64,000 nt of DNA, taken from the NCBI GenBank assembly GCA_037952775.1, contig JBANAY010000003.1, positions 558,001 through 622,000 on the forward strand. Reading direction: 5' to 3'. The position numbers and the translations under genes were made by a program. Below, piece by piece: positions 47,504 to 59,189 of the stretch (position 1 is the stretch's first letter; every line of letters begins with the position of its first letter). The stretch is from Clonostachys chloroleuca (lineage: Eukaryota > Ascomycota > Sordariomycetes > Hypocreales > Bionectriaceae). The notes under the pieces are model-generated. The model was given only the letters and a program-made list of their open reading frames with translations. It did no database searches and had not been told where the DNA came from.

Positions 47504-50251
47504 CTATTGCTTGCATAACTTTTCTGTGCGTATGGACGGTTCGCTAAAATCCTCTGAATCTGAAGAAGTGTTATCTGAATCCGATGGATACTCATCTGAA
47601 TCCGATAGAGACTCATCTGATTCTGATAGAGACTCATCTGAATCAGATTCATCAAGAGCATACTGGTCCCAAGGGCTGCTCACCATCTCAAGCCGGAGGT
47701 CTTGGAGATCTGCCTGAATATTGTCCAACAGTGTCTCCTTGTCGCCACAAGATAGGTGCCCCCTCAAGCCGCGATAGAATCCAGCACTGTGCTCATTCTT
47801 ATATGCTTCTTTGGACTGAATGATTGCGGAGAGGTGGCGATGGGCCTCAACTTTGTCGTTCTGGTCCAGCGCCACGAGTGTTTGCTCCAGCAGCGAAATA
47901 TCGTGGGCGAGGTCCCGATCCCGAATGCCTCTGTACAGCTGCACAAAGGCAATCATTATAGCTGGGTCTGGCTTCCATTCGGGATCATCCAAACGACGCC
48001 TAAACAACATCCAGGGAGTCCAACCTCGGCCGTTAGGAAGCTTCCAGTTGATGCAAGTCAATTCCTGCCCGTCGAGTAAATGCAAAGTTTCCAGATCCCC
48101 CCAAAATGCAGCGTGGTGCAGGACGTTGCCTAAATATTTATTCACTACTGTGAAAGAAGGCCCAGCTTGCGCCAGACAACGCAAAGCGACATGCTTATTA
48201 CGCCTCACGGCGAGCATAACGGCTGTATCCCCAAAATCATTTATTGCATTAATATCTGTCCCTGGTGCATCGAGCAGCAGGTTGATGGTGGCTGCTATTT
48301 CGGCTGTGTTCTGGTTCTCAGAATCTGCCGCGCGATGCAGTGGAAACTTGCCCCAAACGGAATGCACCGACGGCGATGATCCGGCCTCCAGCAGCAGCCG
48401 CACCGCCTCGGGATAACACTTGTAAGCAGCATGATGCAGTGCAGTATCCATTGTTCTGCCTCGTTCATCAATGCGATTGATCCGCCTTGTCAAAAGCAGA
48501 CTTCGCATACATTCCGCCTCGCCAAGAAGAGCGGCCAACATCAACGGAGTCTCCCCGAGGTATGATTTGCAATTGACGTCGGCACCCGCATCAATCAAAT
48601 CCTGCACGGCCTGAGTGTGACCTCTCCTTATTGCGTGGTGCAACGGCGCATGCCCAGTCTCATCCCACGCATCGATCAATTCCTTTGCTCCAACACAGCT
48701 TTCTTGCACTCCCGATCCCCGAAAGGCGGCCTCGTGAATTGGTGATGATGCCACGTCCGTCTCCCAGTCGACATATGAGACGACTCGTTCCAGCAGTCGG
48801 ACTCCTGGTTTACCTAGTGATGTGAACCTTAGATTATACCACACCTGATATCCTATATTCCTGTATAGTGATTCGATGTTAGCCTTGGCCCTGCTGTTTA
48901 GCTGCTGCCCCGAGATTGTCCACGGTACCTAGAGAGCCCAGTATTCACCAACACATTCTTCCATTGCAGCAGGAGAAACTCCAAAACCTGAAAATTCTTG
49001 TGCGTAAGTAGAATCTTATCTGGCGGTTAGCTGTTTCTGCTTCCCCCATGGAATTTCGATGCATCCGTACTCACATCGAAGATATCCATGTCGAAGTCAA
49101 ACCGATCATCTGGAAACAAGACCATTCCCTTGTCCATGGCCTGCTGAATATCTGCAACGGAGCCGCTCAAATAGCGGAATTCGTCTGAATGCCATGGCAA
49201 AACTCTAACTGGACGTAGCGCACATTTCAGAGAATAACGATGGGGACGAGGGGAAAAAGATTGTATCCACCACCACTCCGGAGGTCGCCATGCAATCTCC
49301 AGATCATCCGACTTGTTGCATGGGCAACGCGTATCCCACTGCGCCCTGACTGACTGTGGTTTGCATTGTAGTTCCCATGACCCTGCCAGCTTCTTTATCC
49401 ATTCCGGGCTAGAAAACCTCCGTGGACGAGTGTGGCATCGGCAAACACACTGCGTTGGACACTGCGTCTTCTGGAGAACCACCGCCAATGCGGTTCTTTG
49501 ACCAATCAGGCTCTGTGGAGGTGCTTCTGGTGTTTTTGGTCCCTGAACATGCGTGGTTGCACTCGTGTCGTGACTGTCGAGCTCATTTCCCTCGTCATCC
49601 AGCTCTTGAATTCTCTGCGAATTCTCGGTCTGACCATTCAGAATCAGCTCTTGGGTCGATATCATCATCATTGCAGCGTGTGACATATGGTCAAGCTGCC
49701 TCTCAATCCCAGGTAATGATGTATCGAGCCTGCATTTGACCTTTTGCAGTTCCGTATTCGTTTGGTGGTGTAGCGTGGACATGTGCAAGGCAATCGCCAT
49801 CTGTAAATTCGTCTTTGCTCGATGTGCCTTTTGAAGCATCCCGCCAACCTTGCCGCCGAATATCATCCACTTCTTTTTGCTAACCCGCACGTCTCCCGTG
49901 GCTGTCTTGTGCTGGCACTTGGCCTTGATTTCATCCATGCCCCTTGATATTTCTGTAAGCGTAGATATAATCCTTGCAAACTGATCTTGTATTCTGGGCA
50001 TCGGTGTCGTCTTCTCGCTATGCGTCGACGTTTGGTGGGCAACTCGGATGAATGTCTCCATGAATTCAAGCTGATGATAAATTACAAAGGTCAGAACCAA
50101 CCCACAGACACTGGTCAGATGGAGTACATGCCTCGTTACAGAGCTCGTCGTAGTCGGATTTGATCTCAGGAATCTTTTGCAGGAACTCGACTCCCTTGAC
50201 CGCAATCTGGGCCAAAGTGGCAGCACTTGCCACGGCGCCGAGAACTTCCAT
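47504..50251 (-). CDS. Ankyrin-repeat protein with fungal STAND-type N-terminal domain (NLR-like, no NACHT)
   Basis: Exons 50132-50251, 49075-50070, 48929-48987 and 47504-48860 give 843 residues; the first intron is GC-AG (50071-50131). MEVLGAVASAATLAQIAVKG at the start is the short N-terminal domain common in fungal STAND/NLR proteins. A helical stretch follows, then a Cys-rich segment (CPTQCVCRCHTRPRRFSSPEW) and a hydrophobic WWWIQSF region seen in this ankyrin group. About seven ankyrin repeats lie in the last exon (GHAPLHHAIRRGHTQAVQDL, YLGETPLMLAALLGEAE). The tail is Ser/Asp/Glu-rich from a 21-bp repeat. No nucleotide-binding domain is present, so it may be a truncated receptor or a partner of one. 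It is the only intact NLR-like gene in the window. Function is inferred from family only. Confidence 0.82.
47590..47652 (-). repeat. 21-bp coding repeat (three units) in the acidic tail
   Basis: Three 21-bp units (47590-47610, 47611-47631, 47632-47652) with few differences encode the repeated Ser-Asp/Glu heptad of the ankyrin protein's C-terminus. Such repeats change in number easily. Confidence 0.8.
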
Positions 50252-51438
50252 TTCGAGCCCGCCTGGTCACAGGACAACCATCGCCGTCTGCGAGAAAATG
50301 GAAGAAAGAAGAGGATTTGAAAGTGTCAGAGCAGCGGAGCGGGGTAATTTATTCTTCACCCTGCGTAAAGCCTCGTTGGGCGTCTTCCAATCAAACAGCC
50401 GCCTGCCAACGCGCCAAATGAAGCTTACAGCATCGACTCAGCTTACCCCCTAAGCAGAGACAATTGGACGCCACGGCGTTACTGTAATGACTGCTCACCT
50501 GCAGGAAATGTGCAAATTTCGTATCAAGGCACACGGAAACGCCTCATTTGCGGTTTCACAACATCCCAAGGCAGACAGCACAGCCACAATCACCGCATCG
50601 GCTCGCCGAACGAGTCTTGGGCATTAGTACGACACAGCCCATCTGCTGCCCAACCGCAGCGCTGTTGTAATGTGACTTGTCATCAAATTTTTTATGAAAT
50701 CACCACCAGAGGATCATACGGCCGCCACGGCGATGCTAGAAGAGAAGAGAGATATCCCGGCCTGTCGAAGTCACTTAGTAAGTAATATCTGCACTGCATT
50801 GAACTGTCTGCCACACCATTTTCTCGGCTGGTAATGAAAGGATAGGATGGAAGCTCTTACCAAACCTTCAATGATTTTTTGAAGCAGTAGGAACGGATAG
50901 TTATAGCCGACCGCCACTTTCGTGTGCGGGTATGCATGAACACGCATCTATGATTAATCTGTTCTTTGAATATGAAGATCAGTCGATTCCAGACTCTCAG
51001 ATCCTCCCCAAGCATAGCTACAAAAGCTCCGACTACGAAAACCACACCCTTTGTTACCCCACCTGCAATTGTTCACAGTATATACCCAATGTTACATCCA
51101 GTAGATTGATTATTGTCATGATTGACAGTATCATCACGCGGTTGACATTGATTGTCGGAATGATGTCATGAGAACGTGTGGATCTTATCAATAGTATTCA
51201 CGACGAGATGACGTAAAATCGTCGTCAAGTGCAGCCTTCCACGAGGTGAAGTTTGATACCTGCATGCTGAGGCAGGACCGTGCTGACATGGTGCTAGAGA
51301 TATCTGCTTATAAACCGAACAAATCCAACTTTCTTGAATAATACAAAGTCTAACGGAGTCAGTTCACGAGAGCGATAAATCGCGGCCGGTAAATGACAAG
51401 CACGACTATCACTAACTCTCTCCTGATTATCGCATTCA
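50252..51438. other. Intergenic between divergent genes, no gene seen
   Basis: It separates the ankyrin gene and the ComA-like gene. Open frames up to 97 codons have no motif. It presumably carries both promoters. Confidence 0.5.
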
Positions 51439-52494
51439 ATGATGCTTTCCAGACTTAGCCCGCGTGCTTTGAAGTCGGCCACAGGCCGCGGCGCAGCGCG
51501 ATACAAGTCTTTTTCTGCGCCCTCACGGAGTCTATATACGCCTCCACCGAAGATAATGCTCGAAGACGATAATGGCTTTGGCTTCGTTCACCACAATAGC
51601 AGACCTCCAAAACCGCGCAAGACGGGCGTGACGGAGATTCGCGGACCGTACTACTCAGCCATGGGTAAACGATATTTGCAAGATGTCCTGGAAACGTGAG
51701 TGCCGTAGCACGATTGTTATTGGTCTTTATACTGACACCATTTATAAGGATGGGCCACCACGTCGACGGGCTCAAGTTTGCTGGTGGCTCCTTTTCACTC
51801 TTTCCCGAGGACAAGCTGAGAGAGCTAATTGATATCGCCCATGATAACGGCGTCTACGTCTCTACCGTAAGCACTCTGCCTACAACCTGCTATAACGGGC
51901 TCCTCTAACTTAGTTCTAGGGCGGCTGGATGGAATATATTCTGATCCAGTCAGACCCGCGTTCAGCCGTGGACCGATACCTTAGGCAGTGAAGTCGCTTG
52001 GGATGGACGTGATTGAGATCTCTACCGGGTTCCTCTCTCTTCCGCCTGACGACTGGCTACGGCTGGTCGACACAGTGCACAATGCCGGGTTGATTGCGAA
52101 ACCCGAGATTGGTATCCAGTTCGGCGCCGGCGGTGACACTGAGGCAGGCGAGTTAGAGAGCATGGGCACCTCGGACCCGTCCAAGGTGGTGAATATGGGC
52201 AAGCGGTTCATTCAAGACTGTGGGGTCGAACGCATCATGATCGAGAGCGAAGGCATCACAGAGAACGTGAAGAATTGGCGGACGGACGTCATCCATAGTA
52301 TCCTGCGGGAGTTGCCATCGGAGAAGGTCATGTTCGAGGCTGCAGAACCTAAAGTGTTCAACTGGTATATCCGGGAGTTTGGGGCTGATGTGAACCTCTT
52401 CGTGGATCATTCCCAGATTGTGCAGCTTAGCTGCTTGAGGGAGGGAATCTGGGGCATGGCCGACACATTTGGCAAAGTCACGACGTTCCGTTGA
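51439..52494 (+). CDS. Phosphosulfolactate synthase-like protein (ComA family), one frame break
   Basis: Exons 51439-51695, 51749-51866 and 51920-52494. The family is a TIM barrel; in archaea ComA adds sulfite to phosphoenolpyruvate for coenzyme M, while the role of the fungal relatives is not settled. Motifs run in order: KPRKTGVTEIRGPYYSAMG, HVDGLKFAGGSFSLFPEDKL, STGGWMEYILIQ, DVIEISTGFLSLPPDDW, AKPEIGIQFGAGGDTEAGE, RIMIESEGITENVK, NLFVDHSQIVQLSCLREG. The first 30 residues (SRLSPRALKSATGRGAARYK) look like a mitochondrial presequence. Near 51987 (AGGCAGTGAAG) one base is missing: YLRQ and VKSLGMD, adjacent in the family, lie in different frames. With that base counted the protein would be about 316 residues. 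It is either a fresh mutation or an assembly error. Confidence 0.82.
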
Positions 52495-53329
52495 AGCTCA
52501 TTCTCGAGGTATATTTCTAGCAGATTATCATCTACCGACAGATTTATTTTTGACTGAAATCTAAAACTAATATATACAAGTCAGTTTGAGGGTGAGGCCG
52601 TTTATGATAATAGTTAGTCAGGGACCATATAGCAAATCTCAACACACCCACCCCCCAGTGATAATATGGGAGAAAATCAAAGAAGAATAGATGGGCCTCA
52701 CGCAACGAGCCGGATTGCTCTGTAAGGATCTAGAGAGAAGACCTGACAGAGAGGGAGGGATGAGTCTGAGGGGTAAACTGGGTTTGATGGACCTTAACGT
52801 CACTGCCAGGGATTCCATGCCGAGCGAAAGAGATCCCAACATCCAATTGACGTCACTTCGATTTCATCATGAGAGTCGGTCGCCCATCCAAGATTTTATA
52901 CGTGGAGTTTGCTCCACGCCCCCTCGTCTTAACCTAGGTCAGCGGAAGGCAAGGCGGTCTTTCACACTCCTCGTAGCTAATCTATTATTTTTTGGCCCAA
53001 CCCGCCGCCCCCTTATCGCCGTATCAAATTGCCTCTTTTCTTCCGCTTGACTATTCTTGTATAAATATTAAGGCCCTCCGGGAAGCTCCAGAAAAGGCCA
53101 ACGTGTTCATTTATATTAGGTTATTTGCCAAGGAATTTGCATCTCAGAGTTTCTCGTTATGGAATGGTAGAACTGTATTATTTGATATAAAATCCAACAT
53201 AAAGCAACAGGCCATTCCTGATGTTCCGCAGCCCTCTGACAGTAGGGTTGTTTTACCTATACGCGCGCCTTTAAGGAAGATTGGTATGCTATCGTATGAT
53301 ATGCAAGCCTGGATCTTTCCCTATCATGA
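52495..53329. other. Spacer between convergent genes, no gene seen
   Basis: It holds the 3' regions of the ComA-like and phosphoketolase genes. A 123-codon open frame starting with TTG overlaps the phosphoketolase end and has no motif. Confidence 0.5.
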
Positions 53330-56029
53330 TCAACCCCCTGCTTCAAACTCGGGCATGCTGTAAATATCATCTGGATCTACTAATATGTTAGTATGCCATA
53401 TAGCATCCGTCGAGATCGCAACTCACCTTTGCTATTTTCCTGAATGTAGCGTTTGACCTCAGTCATTCTCTCTTCAATCGTCGCCAGCACTTGATCAAAT
53501 ACATCCTTCAACTTATCGTCCCCGACTCCCATATCTCTCGCAGCTCGGATAGCCCTCGAAGCAAGATCGTAACGGCTTACTTTGTTTACCATCATCATGT
53601 CGAAGGGAGTGGTGGTACTTCCCTCTTCTTTGTAACCTTCAACAGACATACGCTCCAATCTCGGCCTTCCAAAGAGCAGACCTTGCAGTTCGGTAGCATA
53701 TCCGTGGTAATTGAAACAAACTGGTCGATCCTCCGTAAACATTTGAATAAACTCGGAGTGCTTCTGTGCATGGGGATGTCGAGACTCCAAAGCGAGGACC
53801 ATGAGGTCTGTAACATTGATAACACGCACATTCAGGCTGGGGGCGAGCTCGCGAAGGAGGTGAGCTGCTTTTACTGTTTCAAACGTCACCTCAACGCCTA
53901 TGCCGGCTAGGATAACATCAGGCTTCAGTCCCTTGTGCTCATTCGATGCAAAGTTCCAGATCGAGGCGCCTCTGCGGCAATGTTCTGCTGCTTCGTCAGC
54001 AGAGAGGTATGCTGCTGTTGGCTGCTTGGAACCGATCATGAGATTCACGAGATTCTTCGACTTGAGGCAGTGATCCACAGTGCTCAAGAAACAGTTCGCA
54101 TCTGGAGGAAGATAGACCCGACCTGCCTCCCCCTTGATATTGAGAACCGCACCGATGAACGAGGGATTCTGGTGGGAGAAGCCATTATGCTCCTGGCGAG
54201 CCCACGTGCTTGTTTCGATGTAGTTAATGGAGCTAATGTCATGGCGCCAATCGGTCTGACGTGCCAATTTGCTGAACTTACAGTATTGAACCATCATCGT
54301 GTGTACAATACCGAGAAAAGACTCATAGCTCGGGAAGAGAGCGGTGCGACCTGTGAGCGTGTAACCTTGCATGAAACCCTGGCAACAGTGCTCTGAGAGA
54401 ATCTCAATAACTCGGCCCCCCTTGGCGCGTGAGTACTGGTCCCATTGGAAGTTGCGTCCGCTGTGTGATAAAATCGCACTGAGTTTATTACTCTCCAGCT
54501 CGTCGGGGGAGAAGACTCTGAACGTCTTTGGGTTAAGCTGGGCCACGTTGTCGAGAAATTTGCCTGTTTCCTGCATGGCGCTCGCGTGTTCGTGTTTCTT
54601 GACAGCAAAAGTCTTCCAATTGGGTAAATCGAGGGGTGTATGGCAATCATACACCATTTTGAGTTGCCCAAGGCGTTTCGACATATCACGGGGCAGAATA
54701 TTGAGAATGGTGTCGATAGGTTTGCCGTCTTGAAGTAACTTTTTGGCATCGTAGCTTGAGAGCCAATTCTGAAGGAGCTTCAAATGCTCCTCATTGTCCT
54801 TCGGTTTTGGAATGGGAATTTGATGTGACTTGAAGGATCCTTCGATGAAGTCGCCGTCAACCTTTTTAGGACCTGTCCAGCCTTTGGGTGTGCGTAGAAT
54901 CAACATAGGCCATCGTGGTTTGATGATGGGGTTTCCACCTCTCGCCGCTCTCTGGATGGTCTTGATCTCGCAGACTGCCCACTCGAGAGCGTTGGAGAGC
55001 TCTCTATCGATGTTGTCAAGGTCTTTGACAATGTAAACCTGATAACCATAACCCGAAAAGAGCGCGACGAGTTCCTTATCATCCATGCATCCAAAAATGG
55101 TCCGTTCACTGATCTTAAAACCGTTGACATGAAGAATAGGAATGACTGCTCCTGACTCCGCGGGATCAAGAAACTTGATTGAATGCCATGCCCTGAGTAC
55201 GGTCAGATAGTTGCCTCACAGTAAAATCCCACTTTGACTTACGCGGCGGTTGGGCCACTTTCGGCTTCACCGTCACCAATCACGCAGGTGACAATTAAGT
55301 CTGGATGGTCCATGACAGCACCGAATGAAACAGCGAGAGCGTATCCAAGCTCGCCACCTTCATGAATTGCGCCAGGGACCTCGGAATTGATATGGCTTTT
55401 CAACTTGTCAGTGGTTATTTCATGAGAGAGAAAGAAAAAAAAAAAAAAACAGAACCCATGCCGTTAGTCGAAAAAGAAACAACCGATAGACCTACCTCGG
55501 AAAGCCTGAAGGAGTAGAAAAGCCGGTAATAAGTTTCCTCAGACCCTCTTTGCTGACGGGATACCGATTAGCGTAAAATTTCTCAAGAGAGCCCTCCAAC
55601 CAGAGAGCTGCCAGTGCGGCGGGAGCACCGTGTCCTGGGCCAATAACGTAAATCATATCCATGCCATGATTTCGAATAAGCAAGTTCAGATGGGACCAAA
55701 CAAGAATAAGGCCCGGACATGTGCCCCAATGCCCAAGAAGTCGGGGCTTTATGTGATCAAAACTAAGATCTTCTTCCAGTAGCACGTTGTCTTCAAGAAA
55801 TATCATCGCTTGTATTATCGGTCGTTAGCCACAGCGATATCAATGAGAACGAGGAAATGAACTGACCACCAGCGATGTAGCATGCTGCTCGCTGGAAATC
55901 GTTGAGAGATTTCAAATCATCTTCTCCTATCGGCTTACTCTCAATCTTCGCCGCCAGGTCGAGCGTCTCCTCGGGGAGAGCGCTTGGTAAGGCTGGTGGG
56001 TTAGGCCTATCAATGAATTGACCAGGCAT
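53330..56029 (-). CDS. Phosphoketolase (xylulose-5-phosphate / fructose-6-phosphate)
   Basis: Five exons (55867-56029, 55496-55808, 55243-55395, 53427-55192, 53330-53379) encode 814 residues, the usual length. This thiamine-diphosphate enzyme splits xylulose 5-phosphate (or fructose 6-phosphate) with phosphate into acetyl phosphate plus glyceraldehyde 3-phosphate (or erythrose 4-phosphate) in the cytosol. Family marks are [46 protein letters not shown], the cofactor motif [27 protein letters not shown] and [18 protein letters not shown] 47-bp intron near the stop codon (TACTAAC branch site) replaces a short read-through end with [16 protein letters not shown] long pyrimidine/T-rich tract lies in intron 2. 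The gene appears complete and functional. Confidence 0.95.
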
Positions 56030-56493
56030 CTTGAAGATTGGAGAGTGGAGTATTCTAGGTTAGAATTTGATTGTTTTATTTGAATTGAATAATACTCAGA
56101 TGGAAGAAGAGTAGTTTTTATCAAATATAAGAACGAAGAGGTGACGACTTCATCCAAGGAAGCCGGGATGCGTGACGTCAGATTGACCTTCGCATGACTC
56201 CACTCTCACTCACCCACTCTACATACCTTGTTGATCTACGAAAGATATTTCTTGTATCGAGAACTTACGTGCATGTCCTCGTCATTTAATATCCCTATCA
56301 TGTGAATTTTTCTGTGACTTCGCTCCTAGAATTCTCTGGGGACAAGGTAAACATCAACTATATAAGATTATATACTATTGAGGCAAGCATGTAAAATAGT
56401 AATGATAATGATATTAAATAAGGGGAACTGGATAATTTGGTAAATCTTTCTTATTTTCATAAAAAAAAACTTTGATTCATTATTACAGTGCAT
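56030..56493. other. Phosphoketolase upstream region, no gene seen
   Basis: It contains the phosphoketolase promoter and the 3' end region of the next gene; it is AT-rich from 56340. No specific site was recognised. Confidence 0.5.
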
Positions 56494-57621
56494 CTAGAAA
56501 GTTGTCTTAAGCCGAGGATAATCTTCTGCTTGAGCCTGGAGATCGGCATATATAGATTCCGATTGCTGGCCAGTTAGATGTCTCATTCTTTGAAGGTCTT
56601 CCTCTGCAAGGCTCTCCATAAATTCCTCCGGCTTCTGTGCGCCATTTTCATCATCCTTTTCTTGTGGTTCTAGAGCTTTTTCGATACCAGAAGACTCTCC
56701 CACGAGGAGTAGCTGAGCATTCGGGTAGTCTAGGTGAGTAGGCTTGGAAGGGAGCCATCGCAGGGATCGGAATTCGTCAATAACCCTAAGATCTCGTTAA
56801 TGAAGTGAGGATGAGAAAAGCATAACGAGGGCATACTCCTTGGGAAACTTAGGATTCTCTGGTAGTCTTGCATTTGCCGGTCCGCCATAGTTTGGATTTT
56901 TGGTACTTATTATAAAGCTTCCTTTCTCCTTTATACCTAGATCCTTTTGCGCCGAATCCAGCTTCTCGGGAATTGTGAGCATATATACCAAATGACTCTC
57001 TCGTCCTGTAGTGGTGAGGGCATATACGCCTTCTCCAACTGGGGTGGCCGCGGGAGTGTGTCTCGTTCCCGCTGTCTTCGTTTCATAGTCTTCTCCAGCC
57101 AAGAATTTTTTCTTCAGATTCTCGAAGGAAGCATTAGACTTCTCCACGAAAATCATGAAGCGATCTTTTCCACTAAGCGGAAGTTTCTTCTTGGGAAGCG
57201 CGAGGAGACGGGTGTTGTGTGCATCACCGATCGGTCCATCGCCGAGCTTGGCATCTTTCTCAATTGGCCGCAGTAAGATGAATGTCCGCGCGACGTCGTC
57301 CACGGTTTTCGGATCATCAATGTTGACCCGCCCGCGAATGAAGAAGTATATGACGCCCTTCTCTTGTATGCTGTGTGGAACATCTGGTTCCTCTCCTGGC
57401 CTCACGGCGCTTTGCTTCTGGGCCTCCGGCTTGTCCACTTGTTCAGATGCGATGCTGTCTGCTTTCTTGTTCTCAGGACTTTTGTCATTGTTTAGCGATT
57501 CTTCCAACGTCTGTTGCTTCTCAGTCTTGACCCGCCGAGCAGATGGTGGTGCCTCGTGCTCTGTCTCGTGTTTCTGGCCTGTTTTGCTTTGGCCTCCTTC
57601 TTGGTGGTTTAATCTGGCCAT
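56494..57621 (-). CDS. Conserved fungal protein of unknown function
   Basis: Exons 56837-57621 and 56494-56785, joined by a 50-bp intron (GTATGC...CTTAG), give 358 residues. The first 85 residues are hydrophilic and low in order (NHQEGGQSKTGQKHETEHE). A folded core follows: KGVIYFFIRGRVNIDDPKT, DVARTFILLRPI, LPLSGKDRFMIFVEKSN, GVYALTTTGRESHLVYML and GSFIISTKNPNYGGPANARL. The end is acidic and helical (EEFMESLAEEDLQRM). The core looks like a widely conserved ascomycete family, but I know no biochemical function for it. No nuclear, membrane or secretion signal is visible. It lies on the same strand as phosphoketolase, 464 bp upstream. Confidence 0.75.
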
Positions 57622-59189
57622 GTCGAAGCGTTGAAAATCCTTACGCGTGCATTGATGCTTTTATTGGAGAAGTGGTTGAACAAATTTGTTTGCTATGGAA
57701 AGACTGGGTGCGGAGAAATTTAAAGATCTCTTAGGTACGATTCATATGAAGCCATGGTTCGATGAAGTGCATCTTCGGAGTGGTGATGTCATTAAACCTC
57801 ATCCAGTTCGGCGTTCATTTGATTGACGTAAGTGGTTACATAATTTTGTTTCTGCTTCTTCCATCATCCTAATTCAGGTAAGTTGATGTCCTTGAATTGC
57901 TTCTTAAAGTACGATCGAGATCGAGCAAGAAGCCACCTACTCTGAGAAACTAAAGATCTCACCGTCTCCTCAGTCTACCCCTACTAATAATAGTCCTCAA
58001 ATCTGGCCTTGTTGGATGTGTGCACCTATAGTGAAGATACATCTGTGAGGCGTCGGGCTGATTTATCCCAGAGATATTGAAGGGCAGGAGTAATTACAAG
58101 ACTGGGAATATGCCTCATTGTGGTTGGTTGGGTAGCTGGTGCTATGTTGACGAAAGTGCATTTTATTCTGGAAGCATCGGCCACGATTCAGGCACAGGCA
58201 CGCGGCTAACAAGCAGACCTTTCTGCCTCTTGCATGCACTGCCATGAAAATCCCCCGTTGAAAAGGGTGATAGATATAAAAGATGAGAGGTTTTTTACCC
58301 GGCCCATAAGATCAGCTAAATCCGCAGCCAGTTGCAGATACAGTCCCTCACACAACTTATAACCCGCTCACCTAGCTACCTATACTATGATTACATACAA
58401 ATGTCCCTCATCACTTTCAACAGCGTGGTATATAGTTCGATATGCTCGAGCGGACGAATAGAGACACATTGACGGATGCTCGAGCCTGGCAACTAGATCG
58501 ATATAAGACATGTTCGCTCAAACTTCAAACTCAAACCGCACCACCCGTATACACCGACCCCAGAGTTTCATTTACATATACAAGCATAAGCATACGTCCG
58601 ACGCCACTATGCCTACAATCCGCAAGAGCATCTTCACCTTCCTGGGCGCCGGCTCGGTGGTCGGCACCTGGATTACCGACTTGTACCTTTACCGCTATAG
58701 ACCCTAGTAAAACCAGGATAGTGATTTGCCGCCATTTGTATATCTCGGGTGGATAGCCCACAGGAGAATCGAGGCGTCGCCCACGGCGCCACACCCATAC
58801 AATAGAATACAACCAGTTATCTGACGCTAATATGCGACCCCTGCATGCGACCCCGAGATGAGAAAGTTTCAAACAAGATCGGAAAGAGTGTTGCCGACTG
58901 CTCTGGGACGGTAGATGGTTATGATATTTCAGGCGCTAGTTGTAAGCATTGACGCATCAGACCGGCTTCTATGCAACACAGTCAGATTTTAGTACCTTCT
59001 CATCCTGGGTTGTTGCAGCAGCTAGAACCGTGATCTGAGTGCGGATTGCAAACTATTAAAGCGACCGGCAAGTTCCAGACCCGCTTGGGTGCCCGTGCTT
59101 GAAGAAAAGGGGCCCTGAAGCGGTGACCCAACGGTTCAAGCATTTATATGTCGCCCTCTACAGTCATCCAAGCAGCATCGGGAATCATC
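57622..59189. other. Intergenic region, only a very small open frame
   Basis: This is 1.6 kb between divergent genes. Apart from the 32-codon frame at 58609 nothing coding is supported. Confidence 0.5.
58609..58707 (+). CDS. Possible 32-residue small protein
   Basis: ATG at 58609 and stop at 58705-58707. The peptide has a basic start (MPTIRKSIF), a short hydrophobic stretch (TFLGAGSVVGTWITDLYLY) and an Arg/Pro end. That would suit a tiny mitochondrial or membrane peptide, but a frame this short can arise by chance and I recognise no family. Confidence 0.2.
   Translation: MPTIRKSIFTFLGAGSVVGTWITDLYLYRYRP

Noticed and set aside
52992..53363. 123-codon plus-strand frame overlapping the phosphoketolase 3' end
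   Set aside because: It starts with TTG, overlaps coding sequence of the other strand and shows no family resemblance.
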